A stretch of 64,000 bases of DNA from Gammaproteobacteria bacterium. GTDB taxonomy: Bacteria > Pseudomonadota > Gammaproteobacteria > Competibacterales > Competibacteraceae. A program made the position numbers and the translations under genes. The DNA is taken from contig JACKNC010000001.1 in NCBI GenBank assembly GCA_024235095.1, positions 2,145,501 through 2,209,500 on the forward strand, read 5' to 3'. Positions 8,362 to 17,879 of the stretch are shown here, in pieces; position 1 is the stretch's first letter, and each line of letters begins with the position of its first letter. The notes beneath the pieces are model-generated. The model had not been told where the DNA came from. It saw only the letters and a list, made by a program, of their open reading frames with translations, and searched no databases.

Positions 8362-9978
8362 TTGGATTTTCGGCCCTCGCTTTCCACCCTGCTCCGGTCG
8401 GTAGAGGAAAGTTATGAACGATGGCTCATTAACCGGATGCCCCGCCGCTGGCTCGAAAGTCTGCGTCGCTACGATTCCCCAGCTGTTCTTAGTCTGCTCT
8501 ATATCATCCTGGGTCTGCTCTGGCTGACGACGGATCATCTGCTCTTCGCCCTCGGGTGGGGCGACGCTCCCGCATCGTGGACCAATCTGGTGAAAAATGC
8601 AGCAGGCGTCGTCATCAGCGGTGGTCTGCTGTATGGGTTGCTGCTGGCCCATGCCCGCCAGGCGCAGCGTGCCCGCCGTATGCATGAATATACTGAGGAG
8701 CGCTTGCGTAGCGCGCGCGATGAACTGGAAAACCGGGTCGAGGAACGCACGGCGGAATTGCAGGCGATCAACCATGCCTTGGAGCGGCAAATCGCTGCCC
8801 GTGTCCAGGTCGAGATTGCTCTGCGCGACAGTGAAGAGCGATTTCGTCAGTTGGCCGAACATGTTCGAGAGGTATTTTGGGTCTATGGCATTGCCGAAGA
8901 ACGCCTTTTGTATATCAGTCCGGCCTACGAAGAAATCTGGGGGCGATCCATCGCCAACCTTCACGAACGGCCTTTCGACTGGTTGGAAGCCGTTCATTCC
9001 GATGACCGGCCGCGTATCCAGGCAGCGCATATCGCCAAGGTTCAGTGGGGCTATTTCGACGAAGAATATCGAGTGGTGCGGCCAGATGGCGCGGTGCGCT
9101 GGGTGTGGGATCGCGGTTTTCCAGTGCGCGATGAGAACGGCTATATCTATCGCGTCGCTGGCCTGGCGGAAGATATTACCACCCGTAGACTGGCGGACGA
9201 CCAATTGCGCCGGCAACAGATCGAATTGGCACGAACCTCGCGGCTCAGCCTGGCGGTGGAGCTGGCGTCCAATCTGGCCCATAACCTGAACCAGCCACTC
9301 GCGGCCATCGTTGCCTATACTCAGGCATGTCTGACCCTGTTGCGGCAGGATAAAACCGATCCCCGCGAAGTCACCAGCACCCTTGAGGAAGTCGTCAATC
9401 AGGGTCTGCGCGCCGGCGAGATTATTCGCCACCTACGGGAAGTGGTGCGACGCCACACGGTTGACCAGACCGCACTTGACCTCAACGCGCTGATTCATGC
9501 AGTCATTAGTTATGCACAACTGGAATTGCGCCAAGCCAGGCTGAATCTGAAACTGGAGCTGGCGGAATCGTTGCCTGCCGTGCTGGCGGATGATTTACAA
9601 ATTCAATTGGTGGTGCTGTACCTGATGCGCAACGCTATTGAGGCCATGCAGAAACCGGATCATGAACCGCATGAGTTGATGATTCAAACCAGCGTACTCA
9701 ATTCAAACGCGGCGCTGGTGACGATCCGCGACACCGGTCATGGCTTCAGCGAGGAAACTGTTGATCGCTTGTTTCAACCGTTTTTTACCACCAAACCTGG
9801 TGGTATGGGCCTGGGGCTATCAGTCAGCCGCTCGATCATCGAAACCCAGGGCGGACAACTTTGGGCAACGCCCAATCCTGATCGTGGTGTTTCCTTCCAC
9901 TTTACCTTGCCGATTCCAGTGACGGCTTATCCTTTGCACGCCAGACATGAACCCAACGCCGACCGTTTTTCTTATTGA
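8362..9978 (+). CDS. PAS-domain sensor histidine kinase
   Basis: Starts at a TTG with GAGGT six bases upstream, 12 bases after the previous kinase. Two N-terminal helices (about residues 40-57 and 76-95), a coiled stretch, then a PAS domain with its PAC part (residues ~152-275), a HisKA domain and an HATPase_c domain (LMRNAIEAM, IRDTGHGF, GLGLSVSRS). The overall plan is FixL/DctB-like. The H-box reads AHNLNQPLA, so H307 is followed by Asn308 instead of the usual Glu or Asp. The 3' end overlaps the regulator gene by 32 bases, so kinase and regulator are coupled. Confidence 0.9.
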   Translation: MDFRPSLSTLLRSVEESYERWLINRMPRRWLESLRRYDSPAVLSLLYIILGLLWLTTDHLLFALGWGDAPASWTNLVKNAAGVVISGGLLYGLLLAHARQAQRARRMHEYTEERLRSARDELENRVEERTAELQAINHALERQIAARVQVEIALRDSEERFRQLAEHVREVFWVYGIAEERLLYISPAYEEIWGRSIANLHERPFDWLEAVHSDDRPRIQAAHIAKVQWGYFDEEYRVVRPDGAVRWVWDRGFPVRDENGYIYRVAGLAEDITTRRLADDQLRRQQIELARTSRLSLAVELASNLAHNLNQPLAAIVAYTQACLTLLRQDKTDPREVTSTLEEVVNQGLRAGEIIRHLREVVRRHTVDQTALDLNALIHAVISYAQLELRQARLNLKLELAESLPAVLADDLQIQLVVLYLMRNAIEAMQKPDHEPHELMIQTSVLNSNAALVTIRDTGHGFSEETVDRLFQPFFTTKPGGMGLGLSVSRSIIETQGGQLWATPNPDRGVSFHFTLPIPVTAYPLHARHEPNADRFSY

Positions 9979-10567
9979 CGATGACCAGGCCATTCGCGAT
10001 GCCGTGGGATTGCTGTTGCGCGCCCATGGACTAGCCGTGGAAACCTTTGCCAACGCCGTCGACTTTCTGGAGTCCGACGCGATTCAGCGGCCCGGTTGCC
10101 TGTTGCTGGATGTGCGAATGCCCGGTATGAGCGGTCTGGACTTGCAAAAGCATCTGCGCGCGAGGAATCAGCAAGTTCCGATTATCTTCATCACTGGCCA
10201 CGGCGATGTGCCGATGGCGATTCGAGCCATGAAGGCCGGCGCTTTTGACTTCGTGGAAAAACCATTTCAGGCGGAAACGCTATTGGGGCGGGTTCATGAC
10301 GCACTGGCATTCGACGCCCAAGAGCGTTGCCGACAGGCGCAGCGTGACGAAGCGGCGGCGCGAATGGCCCTGCTGTCGCCACGGGAGCGGGAAGTGCTAG
10401 AGCGAGTGGTGGCCGGCCAATACAACAAAGTGATTGCCGCCGAGCTGGATATCAGCATTTCCACCGTGGAGATCCATCGCAAGCGGGTCATGAAGAAACT
10501 GGAGGCCGAATCGCTGTCGGATTTGATCCGGTTGCGGGCGCTGAGTAATGGCGAGAATCCGGAGTAA
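9947..10567 (+). CDS. FixJ-family response regulator (receiver + LuxR-type HTH)
   Basis: 206 residues. Receiver domain with acidic D11-D13, phospho-acceptor D55 (LLLDVRMPGMSG), T83 and K105. After a short linker, residues ~143-200 form a LuxR/GerE helix-turn-helix (LSPREREVLE...NKVIAAELDISISTVEIHRKRVM). This is the NarL/FixJ class, binding DNA as a dimer once phosphorylated. It overlaps the PAS kinase, its probable partner; the first kinase upstream may feed into it too. Target genes are not evident. Confidence 0.94.
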   Translation: MNPTPTVFLIDDDQAIRDAVGLLLRAHGLAVETFANAVDFLESDAIQRPGCLLLDVRMPGMSGLDLQKHLRARNQQVPIIFITGHGDVPMAIRAMKAGAFDFVEKPFQAETLLGRVHDALAFDAQERCRQAQRDEAAARMALLSPREREVLERVVAGQYNKVIAAELDISISTVEIHRKRVMKKLEAESLSDLIRLRALSNGENPE

Positions 10568-10629
10568 CGACTTATGAGCTATAAAAATAGCATTGTCTTT
10601 TTGTTCGCCACTTCGACCGGAATTACGCT

Positions 10630-11967
10630 ATGCCCATCACTCAAAGCGCGCTGCTGACCGACTTGTATCAGCTCACCATGCTCCAGACCTACCATGCCGA
10701 ACGCATGCAGGAAACAGCGGTTTTCGATCTGTTCGTTCGCCGGTTGCCGGACTGCCGTAGCTTCCTACTGGCCATCGGGCTGGAACAGGCACTGGATTAC
10801 CTGGAAACCTTGCGCTTTACCGCAGAAGAATTGGACTGGCTGGCCGGTTGCGGCCGTTTTACCCCCCAGTTCGTGGCTTCCCTGGAAAATTTCCGTTTCA
10901 CCGGGGAGGTGCATGCCCTGCCGGAGGGAACGGTGTTTTTCCCGAATGAACCGATTCTGCGGGTTACCGCGCCCTTGCCCCAGGCGCAACTGGTGGAAAG
11001 CCGACTGATCAACCTGATGCAATTTCAGACGCTGGTTGCCACCAAGGCCGCTCGTTGCGTACTGGCGGCGCCGGGCAAACTGCTGGTGGACTTCGGCATG
11101 CGGCGTGCGCACGGCGCGGAAGCAGCGTTGTTAGCCGCTCGCGCGAGCTGGCTGGCGGGCTTTGCCGGTACAGCGACCGTAGTAGCCGGGATGCGCTTTG
11201 GCATCCCGATCTTCGGCACCATGGCCCATTCGTTGGTGGAAGCTCACGACCGGGAAGAAGACGCATTCGAGCATTTCGCCGCTGCGCAACCAGGCAATGT
11301 GGTGTTGCTGATCGACACTTACAACACCGAAGCCGCCGCCCGCAAGCTGTTGGAAATGGCGCCGCGCTTCGCCGAGCGCGGCATTCAGATCAAGAGCGTG
11401 CGCATTGACAGTGGTGATCTGGCTGAACACGCCCGGCAGGTGCGGCGCATTCTTGACGAAGGCGATCTTAAAGAGGTTACTCTGTTTGGCAGCGGCGATC
11501 TCGATGAGTATCGACTAGCCGAGTTGAAGGAGGGTGGCGCGCCCTACGATGGTTATGGAATCGGCACCCGGCTAGATGCGTCCACCGATGCGCCGACGCT
11601 GGATATGGTCTACAAACTGCAAGAGTATGCGGATAAGCCCCGGCGCAAACGTTCCGAAGGCAAGGCGACCTGGCCGGGTCGCAAACAGATCTATCGACGA
11701 ACGGATAAGAACGGAATTCTGGTTAGCGACTGTCTGGGGTTAGAGAATGCCCCCCAGTCAGGCGAACCGCTGCTACGTCCGGTGATGCGCGAAGGTAAGC
11801 GGTTGGAGCCGCCGGAACCGTCCGCCAGAATCCGGGAACGGGTTCAAAGGCAACTGGCGGCGTTGCCAGAAGCCCTGGGCTCCAATCAGACCGAAGCTGT
11901 TTATCCGGTGGATATCGCTCCGGAATTGCAGGAATTGACGGCGCAACTGGATCGGCAGACACATTAA
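10630..11967 (+). CDS. pncB: Nicotinate phosphoribosyltransferase
   Basis: NAD salvage enzyme that joins nicotinate to phosphoribosyl pyrophosphate to make nicotinate mononucleotide. 445 residues. It opens with LLTDLYQLTMLQTY, the usual N-terminal signature, and contains the conserved GTMAHSLVEAH segment and a KSVRIDSGDL strand that lines the phosphate site. The C-terminal part is of the longer bacterial subgroup. It is separated by 62 bases from the regulator gene and by about 30 bases from lipA; no functional link to either is obvious. Confidence 0.95.
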   Translation: MPITQSALLTDLYQLTMLQTYHAERMQETAVFDLFVRRLPDCRSFLLAIGLEQALDYLETLRFTAEELDWLAGCGRFTPQFVASLENFRFTGEVHALPEGTVFFPNEPILRVTAPLPQAQLVESRLINLMQFQTLVATKAARCVLAAPGKLLVDFGMRRAHGAEAALLAARASWLAGFAGTATVVAGMRFGIPIFGTMAHSLVEAHDREEDAFEHFAAAQPGNVVLLIDTYNTEAAARKLLEMAPRFAERGIQIKSVRIDSGDLAEHARQVRRILDEGDLKEVTLFGSGDLDEYRLAELKEGGAPYDGYGIGTRLDASTDAPTLDMVYKLQEYADKPRRKRSEGKATWPGRKQIYRRTDKNGILVSDCLGLENAPQSGEPLLRPVMREGKRLEPPEPSARIRERVQRQLAALPEALGSNQTEAVYPVDIAPELQELTAQLDRQTH

Positions 11968-11998
11968 GCGCCTACATGCACCCTTTAAGGAAACGACT

Positions 11999-13000
11999 AT
12001 GCTCGAACCAACGGTTATTGATAAGTCCGCTACGAACGCTGCGCAATCTACTCCCCACCTAGCCGGTGAGAAATTGCGTGGTGCGGAAAAGGTGGCGCGT
12101 ATTCCGATCAAGGTTGCGCCCACGGATCCGAAGCAACGCGCCCGCAAACCGGCCTGGATTCGCGCGCCGTTCCCTGGTACGCCGGAAGTACAGCGCTTGA
12201 AGCAAATCCTGCGCGACCATCACCTGCACACGGTCTGCGAGGAGGCCAGTTGCCCGAATCTCGGGGAATGTTTTGGCCACGGTACGGCGACGTTCATGAT
12301 CATGGGCGCTATTTGCACCCGCCGCTGCCCCTTCTGCGACGTTGGCCATGGCCGGCCCAATCCGCTCGATTCCGAGGAACCGGCGAATCTGGCATGCACT
12401 GTGGCGGCGATGGGTTTGAAATATGTGGTGATTACCTCGGTGGATCGGGACGACCTGCGCGATGGCGGCGCACAGCATTTTGCTGACTGCATTCGCGCGG
12501 TGCGCACGGCGCAACCCGGCATCGTCATCGAAGCATTAACGCCTGATTTCCGGGGACGGATGGAGGTGGCTTTGGACATTCTGGAGCGGGAGCCGCCGGA
12601 TGTATTCAACCACAATCTGGAAACCGCGCCGCGCTTGTACCGACAAGCCCGACCTGGCGCGGATTACCGGTTCTCACTGGAATTGCTTCAACGCTTCAAG
12701 GCGCGCCATCCCGGTATCCCGACCAAATCGGGGCTGATGCTGGGGCTGGGGGAAACCCTGGAGGAAATCCGCGAGGTTATGCGCGATTTGCGCGCTCATG
12801 ATGTAGAGATGTTAACGCTCGGTCAGTATCTGCAACCCAGCGTGCATCATTTGCCAGTCGTCCGCTATGCGCCGCCCGAGGAGTTTGAGCAGTTGCGCGT
12901 GGAGGGCGAGGCGATGGGCTTTACCCATGTCGCCTCCGCGCCGCTGGTGCGTTCCTCCTATCACGCCGATTTACAGGCCATGGGCGCCGGGGTGGCGTAA
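11999..13000 (+). CDS. lipA: Lipoyl synthase
   Basis: Radical-SAM enzyme that inserts two sulfurs into protein-bound octanoyl chains to make lipoyl groups on 2-oxoacid dehydrogenases and GcvH. 333 residues. Auxiliary cluster cysteines C80, C85 and C91 (CEEASCPNLGEC) and radical-SAM cysteines C106, C110 and C113 (CTRRCPFC) are all present, as is the C-terminal RSSYHA segment with the conserved serine. AAGGA lies just before the ATG. lipB is not adjacent. Confidence 0.97.
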   Translation: MLEPTVIDKSATNAAQSTPHLAGEKLRGAEKVARIPIKVAPTDPKQRARKPAWIRAPFPGTPEVQRLKQILRDHHLHTVCEEASCPNLGECFGHGTATFMIMGAICTRRCPFCDVGHGRPNPLDSEEPANLACTVAAMGLKYVVITSVDRDDLRDGGAQHFADCIRAVRTAQPGIVIEALTPDFRGRMEVALDILEREPPDVFNHNLETAPRLYRQARPGADYRFSLELLQRFKARHPGIPTKSGLMLGLGETLEEIREVMRDLRAHDVEMLTLGQYLQPSVHHLPVVRYAPPEEFEQLRVEGEAMGFTHVASAPLVRSSYHADLQAMGAGVA

Positions 13001-13068
13001 AACCGTTCATATCCGGATAAGGAAATCCAATGTAGAAATGGCCTTCAGCGCTGGATCCGAGTCGACTT

Positions 13069-13656
13069 TTAGTCAATCAGTTCAAACAACGTCACAACCT
13101 GCCGCACTTCGCCAATCTGGCTGGCGACATCGGCGGCGGCGTCCGCCTCGTTCGTTCGCACCAGCCCCATTAAATAGACCACGCCCTGGCTGGTCACCAC
13201 TTTGACCCGCGTCGGATCGAAACCGGGAATATGACTGATTTGAAATAGCGCGGTCTTGACCTTTGTGGTCAACAAGGCATCGTTACTCTGCACGGAAAGG
13301 GAAATAGGCGACCCAACGACCAGTTCGTTATGCACCATTCGCACCAGCGGTTTGCCAAGATGGCGCGCAATGTTTTCGGCCTGCCATCGCGTCGTTTCGG
13401 ACACGACTTCACCAGTCAGGAGTACGGTTCCGTTGTAGCTGGTGACGCTGATGCGATTACCCTGCGGTAATTTTTTGTTAAGTGCGTCATACAACTTGAA
13501 TTCGATAGTCTGATCATCAACCACCATGCCGGTAGTTCGTCGATCATGCGCTACACTGACCGCCATTGCTGTGCCGCCAACCAGCAGGCCCGCGCAACCG
13601 TTCAGGGACAGCGCCAGCAGCACCACGCTGATGAGTTGAAACCACTTCATACGCAT
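13069..13656 (-). CDS. dolP: BON-domain outer-membrane lipoprotein, DolP-like
   Basis: 195-residue lipoprotein with a signal peptide ending LNGC (lipobox) and two BON domains (about residues 50-115 and 125-190), each with the alternating pattern and conserved glycines (YNGTVLLTGEV; SQGVVYLMGLV). In E. coli the equivalent (YraP) binds anionic lipids at division sites and supports the envelope barrier. The ATG at 13656 has AGGA five bases upstream and overlaps the end of the SIS-domain gene by ten bases; the longer open frame up to 13701 is less likely. The diaA-dolP order matches the E. coli yraO-yraP arrangement, which supports the name. Confidence 0.88.
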   Translation of the reverse strand: MRMKWFQLISVVLLALSLNGCAGLLVGGTAMAVSVAHDRRTTGMVVDDQTIEFKLYDALNKKLPQGNRISVTSYNGTVLLTGEVVSETTRWQAENIARHLGKPLVRMVHNELVVGSPISLSVQSNDALLTTKVKTALFQISHIPGFDPTRVKVVTSQGVVYLMGLVRTNEADAAADVASQIGEVRQVVTLFELID

Positions 13657-14264
13657 ACCTGTCCTTTGTCGCCGAACAGTATTTGGTCTATCAGATCGCA
13701 CAGGCAGTGGATCGTCAAGATATGCACTTCCTGAATGCGCGCCGTCGCCAGGGCGCTGGCCCGGATTTCCAGGTCGTGTTCACCCAGTTGACTCGCTATG
13801 AATCCGCCATCGCGCCCCGTCAACGTCACGGTGATCATCCCCAGCTCCCGCGCCGCAGTCATCGCCGCCAAGATATTATTCGAATGGCCACTGGTGGAAA
13901 TCGCTAACAGCAGATCGCCAGGGCGGCCCAGAGCGCGCACCTGCCGGGCGAATACCTGCTCGAAGGCGTAATCATTGGCAATGGAGGTCAAAGCTGAGCT
14001 GTCCGTGGTCAGGGCAATGGCTGCCAACCCTGGGCGCTCCATTTCAAACCGGTTAACCAGTTCGGCGGCAAAATGCTGGGCGTCGGCGGCAGAACCGCCA
14101 TTGCCGCAAGCCAGTATCTTATGCCCCTGGCGCAGGCCCTCCGCCAAGCGCTCAGCGGCCAGAACGATGCGCGACCCCATCGCTTCCAGGGTGCGCTGCT
14201 TGGCTTCAAGACTGGCGGTGAAATGTTGTTCAATACGGGTAAGCAGTTCCATACCATGATCCAA
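13647..14264 (-). CDS. diaA: SIS-domain protein, DiaA/GmhA family
   Basis: 205 residues with a single SIS (sugar isomerase) domain. The phosphosugar-binding signature CGNGGSAADAQHFAAE and SISTSGHSNN are clear. Family members are either sedoheptulose-7-phosphate isomerase (GmhA, lipopolysaccharide heptose pathway) or DiaA, which binds DnaA and times replication. Linkage to the BON lipoprotein gene favours DiaA. The start is either a TTG at 14264 or the ATG at 14252; both lie close together without a strong ribosome site. Confidence 0.85.
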   Translation of the reverse strand: MDHGMELLTRIEQHFTASLEAKQRTLEAMGSRIVLAAERLAEGLRQGHKILACGNGGSAADAQHFAAELVNRFEMERPGLAAIALTTDSSALTSIANDYAFEQVFARQVRALGRPGDLLLAISTSGHSNNILAAMTAARELGMITVTLTGRDGGFIASQLGEHDLEIRASALATARIQEVHILTIHCLCDLIDQILFGDKGQVCV

Positions 14265-14288
14265 TTCTAAACTCTTTATCGGTCCACT

Positions 14289-14987
14289 TCATGTCTGCAA
14301 TGGCTTGGCTTCGGTAAGCACCGTTGTCGGTCGAGCAGCGGTGCGACGCTGGCCGCGCGAATCAATAACATTCTTCAGCGCAATCAGACAACCCAGGCCA
14401 ATAAACGCTCCCGGCGGCAGAATCGCTAACAGGAAACCGCGATAATCGTTCATCAGATGCAGCGTCAATCCCCGGCCAAATTCGCCGAACAGGAGATCCG
14501 CCTGACTGAACAATGTTCCCTGTCCCACCGCTTCGCGCAACGCCCCCAGCAACGTCAACGCCAGCATGAAGCCTAGTCCGGTGGCAACGCCATCCATCGC
14601 CGATTTAGCAACTTTGTGCTTAAAAGCAAACGCCTCGGCGCGACCGATCACGCAACAATTGGTGACGATCAACGGAATAAAAATACCCAACACCGTGTAC
14701 AGCCCCGGCAGGAAAGCGTGCATTGCTAATTCCACCGCAGTCACCACGCAGGCGATCACCAGCACAAACACGGGGATTCGCACCTCAGGGCGGATCAGAT
14801 TGCGGATCAGCGACACTGCAATGTTGGAAATAAGCAATACCAGCAGCGTCGCTAACCCAAGCCCCAGTCCGTTGACCACTGAATTCGACACTGCCAGCAA
14901 TGGACATAAACCCAATAGCGCCACGAATCCGGTGTTTTGGGTCCATACGCCTTCTTTGAGAATCTTTAGATAGCCGGTTTCATTCAT
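14289..14987 (-). CDS. rnfE: Electron transport complex subunit RnfE
   Basis: Integral membrane subunit of the Rnf (RsxABCDGE) complex, which couples ferredoxin/NADH electron transfer to ion movement or, in enterics, reduces SoxR. About 230 residues, at least five helices, with the conserved LGLCPLLAVSNSVVNGLGLG and IPLIVTNCCVIGRAEAFA segments. The ATG at 14987 starts at the canonical MNETGYLKI; the open frame to 15074 has no family similarity. No other rnf gene is in the window: upstream is a divergent argE, so this copy is separated from rnfABCDG. Confidence 0.93.
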   Translation of the reverse strand: MNETGYLKILKEGVWTQNTGFVALLGLCPLLAVSNSVVNGLGLGLATLLVLLISNIAVSLIRNLIRPEVRIPVFVLVIACVVTAVELAMHAFLPGLYTVLGIFIPLIVTNCCVIGRAEAFAFKHKVAKSAMDGVATGLGFMLALTLLGALREAVGQGTLFSQADLLFGEFGRGLTLHLMNDYRGFLLAILPPGAFIGLGCLIALKNVIDSRGQRRTAARPTTVLTEAKPLQT

Positions 14988-15290
14988 GGGTGTGCCTATA
15001 AGAGTAAGTTTGTTGATGCCTCGTCGAGCAAAGATCATCCACAACCGGGGCATGAATTGAGTGCGCAGGGTCATAAGCGCGCAAAGACGACCAGGAAAGA
15101 CTGCGGATCCAGCGTAGTTGTCAGGGAATCATGTTAGACTCGATATTATTTACATTTTTTTAGAAAGCAAGTCGAGGCGAAATTGTATGCCAATTTAATA
15201 CAAGACTCAGGATAAGTATATGAATATAAAAATATTAAAAAAACAAACATCCCCGGACAGAGTCGGGGTCTGCCCAACGTAATAATCATC
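14988..15290. other. AT-rich intergenic region between divergent rnfE and argE
   Basis: About 300 bases without a convincing gene. The half next to argE (about 15125-15250) is strongly A/T-rich with A and T runs and probably holds the argE promoter. No confident -35/-10 pair, RNA gene or repeat could be picked out. Confidence 0.4.
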
Positions 15291-16442
15291 ATGCCCCCTT
15301 CATCCCACCTTGTAGAACACATTCGACAGCTGATTGCTGTCCCTTCAGTCAGCAGCGTGTCGCCGCAGTTCGACCAAAGCAACCGGCCGGTCATTGACCT
15401 GCTGGCTGGCTGGCTGGAGGACCTCGGGTTTGCTATCCGGATTGAGCCGTTGCCGGAACGACCAGACAAAGCGAATCTGATTGCAACGCTCGGCAGTGGA
15501 TCAGGCGGACTGGTGCTGGCCGGACACACCGATACGGTGCCGTTTGATGCCGACCGCTGGCGTTTCGATCCCTTCGGCGGCGTGATCGCTGATGAACGAA
15601 TTTACGGGCTGGGTTCGACGGATATGAAGTCTTTTCTGGCGCTGGCGATTGAAGCAGCGCGGGAGTTCGCCACACGCGAATTATCTCAACCGCTAGTCAT
15701 TCTGGCTACAGCAGATGAGGAAAGCAGCATGCATGGCGCGCAGGCGCTGGCGGCGGCGGGGCAGCCATTGGGAAGGCATGCAGTCATCGGCGAACCGACT
15801 GAACTGAAACCGGTGCGAATGCATAAGGGCATTTTAATGGAGGCGATTCGCCTGGAAGGCCGTTCCGGACATTCCAGCAATCCGGCGCTGGGCGTGAATG
15901 CGCTCGAAGGAATGCATGGGGTCATCGGCGAATTATTGCGCTGGCGGGCGGAACTGCAGGCGCGTTATCGCAATCCCTTGTTCGAGGTGGCCGTGCCGAC
16001 CCTGAATCTGGGCCATATTCACGGTGGCGATAATCCAAACCGGATTTGCGGCGACTGTGAGTTACATATCGACATCCGGCCCTTGCCCGGTATGACGCTG
16101 GATGGATTACGCGAGGAACTGCATGCGCGGCTAGGTCAGCGGTTAGCCGACAGTCAACTCAAACTGAGCTTTCTACCATTGTTTCCGGGAGTCGAGGCGC
16201 TGGAAACGCCGGCGACGGCGGCGATTGTGCAGGCAGCCGAAGCCTTGACCGGCGCGCCAGCCGGTGTGGTCAGTTTTGGCACCGAGGGGCCGTATCTGAA
16301 TGCGCTGGGCATGGAAACGGTGATTCTCGGTCCCGGCAGCGTGGATTGCGCCCATCAGCCCGATGAGTTTTTGCCGCTGGCGACGATTCAGCCAATGCTG
16401 GAAATCTTGCGGGGATTGATGACCCGGTTTTGTTTAAGCTGA
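15291..16442 (+). CDS. argE: Acetylornithine deacetylase
   Basis: M20-family zinc amidohydrolase that removes the acetyl group from N2-acetylornithine in arginine synthesis. 383 residues. Metal ligands and catalytic residues are in place: H79 and D81 in GHTDTVP, D111 in GSTDMK, E143/E144 in ADEESS, followed by a dimerisation insert and a C-terminal histidine. FGTEGPYLNALGMET is typical of ArgE rather than succinyl-diaminopimelate desuccinylase (DapE), though the two families are related. Confidence 0.92.
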   Translation: MPPSSHLVEHIRQLIAVPSVSSVSPQFDQSNRPVIDLLAGWLEDLGFAIRIEPLPERPDKANLIATLGSGSGGLVLAGHTDTVPFDADRWRFDPFGGVIADERIYGLGSTDMKSFLALAIEAAREFATRELSQPLVILATADEESSMHGAQALAAAGQPLGRHAVIGEPTELKPVRMHKGILMEAIRLEGRSGHSSNPALGVNALEGMHGVIGELLRWRAELQARYRNPLFEVAVPTLNLGHIHGGDNPNRICGDCELHIDIRPLPGMTLDGLREELHARLGQRLADSQLKLSFLPLFPGVEALETPATAAIVQAAEALTGAPAGVVSFGTEGPYLNALGMETVILGPGSVDCAHQPDEFLPLATIQPMLEILRGLMTRFCLS

Positions 16443-16553
16443 CCCGACGTTCGCCGGTTTCCATTTGCACTAAGCCAATCATGGGAAAAAGGTCTATCAT
16501 TTCCCTGATCTCCATTGAATTCATTGACTCCATCGATCCAGGCGCTGTCTCCC

Positions 16554-17867
16554 ATGTCCAAACGTCCTAATCTATCCAGCGCGCCCGACGTTCACCTGAA
16601 TCTGAATGTGCGCGGCCTCAAGCCTTCCGCAACGTTGGCTATTAATGAACGCAGCGCCCAGTTGATTCGCGAGGGCCGGAAAATCTACCGGTTTGGTCTT
16701 GGCCAATCGCCTTTTCCCGTACCGCAACCTGTGGTTGAGGAATTGCGCACCCACGCCCATCAAAAGGACTACCTGGCGGTGCGCGGCTTATGGCCCCTGC
16801 GCGAAGCCGTGGCCGGTTACCATCATCGATTGCATGGCGTCGAACGCAGCGGCGAGGATGTATTAATTGGACCCGGCTCCAAGGAATTGATGTTCATTCT
16901 GCAACTGGTCTATTACGGCGATCTGGTTATTCCTACCCCAAGCTGGGTTTCCTACGCGCCACAGGCAAAAATTATTGGTCGGCAGATTCATTGGGCCTCG
17001 ACCCACCCGGAAAACGACTGGCGGCTCATGCCCGAAGAACTGGACCGTCTGTGCCGCGATGATCCGCAGCGCCCGCGTATCGTCATTCTGAATTATCCAG
17101 GCAATCCGACCGGCGATACTTACACCGTGGACGAACTCAAGGCGCTCGCTCGCGTCGCTAAAAAATATAAAGTGATCCTGGTCTCTGACGAGATTTACGG
17201 TGAATTGCATTTCCGGGGTCAACACGTCTCCATTGCTCGTTTCTATCCCGAAGGCACGATTATCAGCGGCGGGCTTTCCAAATGGTGTGGCGCGGGCGGT
17301 TGGCGGTTAGGGACCTTCACGTTTCCTCGCAACCTGCGCTGGCTGCTGGATGCAATGGCTGTGGTGGCCAGCGAAACCTTCACCGCGACCAGCGCGCCGA
17401 TTCAGTACGCCGCAGTGCGCGCCTTTGAAGGCGGCATAGAAATCGAGCAGTATCTGGCGCAGTCACGCCGTATCCTGCGCCACCTGGGCCGGCACGTCTG
17501 GCGGCGGCTTAAAGCCAGCGGCGCCCGGGTTTCCGAACCGGTCGGCGCGTTCTATCTGTTCCCGGATTTCAGTCCGGTGCGCGAACGGTTAGCCGTCCGG
17601 AACATTCATGACAGCGCCACTTTGTCCGAGCGGTTGCTGGAAGAGGCCGGGGTAGCGACGCTGCCGGGCGCTGACTTTGGCCGCCCACCCGAAGAACTTA
17701 CGCTGCGTCTGGCTTATGTGGATTTTGATGGATCACGCGCGCTGATTGCGGCCCAGCAAACGCCAATCGACCAGGAGCTGGACAAAAGTTTTCTGGAACT
17801 GTATTGCCCGAATGTCGTGCATGCGATGGACGCCATGGTCAAATGGTTGAAAGAACCTGTGGCTTGA
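16554..17867 (+). CDS. Class I/II pyridoxal-phosphate aminotransferase
   Basis: 437 residues from the ATG at 16554; a TTG at 16515 would add 13 residues without clear support. Fold-type I aminotransferase: NYPGNPTG near residue 180, SDEIYGELHF with the Asp that contacts the PLP ring nitrogen, and the Schiff-base lysine in GGLSKWCGAGGWRLG, where a Cys-Gly follows the usual SKW. The last ~50 residues after the usual domain end mention no known motif. Substrate not assignable; aspartate/aromatic or alanine-type aminotransferases are possible. Confidence 0.88.
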   Translation: MSKRPNLSSAPDVHLNLNVRGLKPSATLAINERSAQLIREGRKIYRFGLGQSPFPVPQPVVEELRTHAHQKDYLAVRGLWPLREAVAGYHHRLHGVERSGEDVLIGPGSKELMFILQLVYYGDLVIPTPSWVSYAPQAKIIGRQIHWASTHPENDWRLMPEELDRLCRDDPQRPRIVILNYPGNPTGDTYTVDELKALARVAKKYKVILVSDEIYGELHFRGQHVSIARFYPEGTIISGGLSKWCGAGGWRLGTFTFPRNLRWLLDAMAVVASETFTATSAPIQYAAVRAFEGGIEIEQYLAQSRRILRHLGRHVWRRLKASGARVSEPVGAFYLFPDFSPVRERLAVRNIHDSATLSERLLEEAGVATLPGADFGRPPEELTLRLAYVDFDGSRALIAAQQTPIDQELDKSFLELYCPNVVHAMDAMVKWLKEPVA

Positions 17868-17879
17868 AGCAATCGCCCG

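Noticed and set aside
10574..10642. 22-codon ORF before pncB
   Set aside because: Overlaps the pncB start, no clear ribosome site and no recognisable product.
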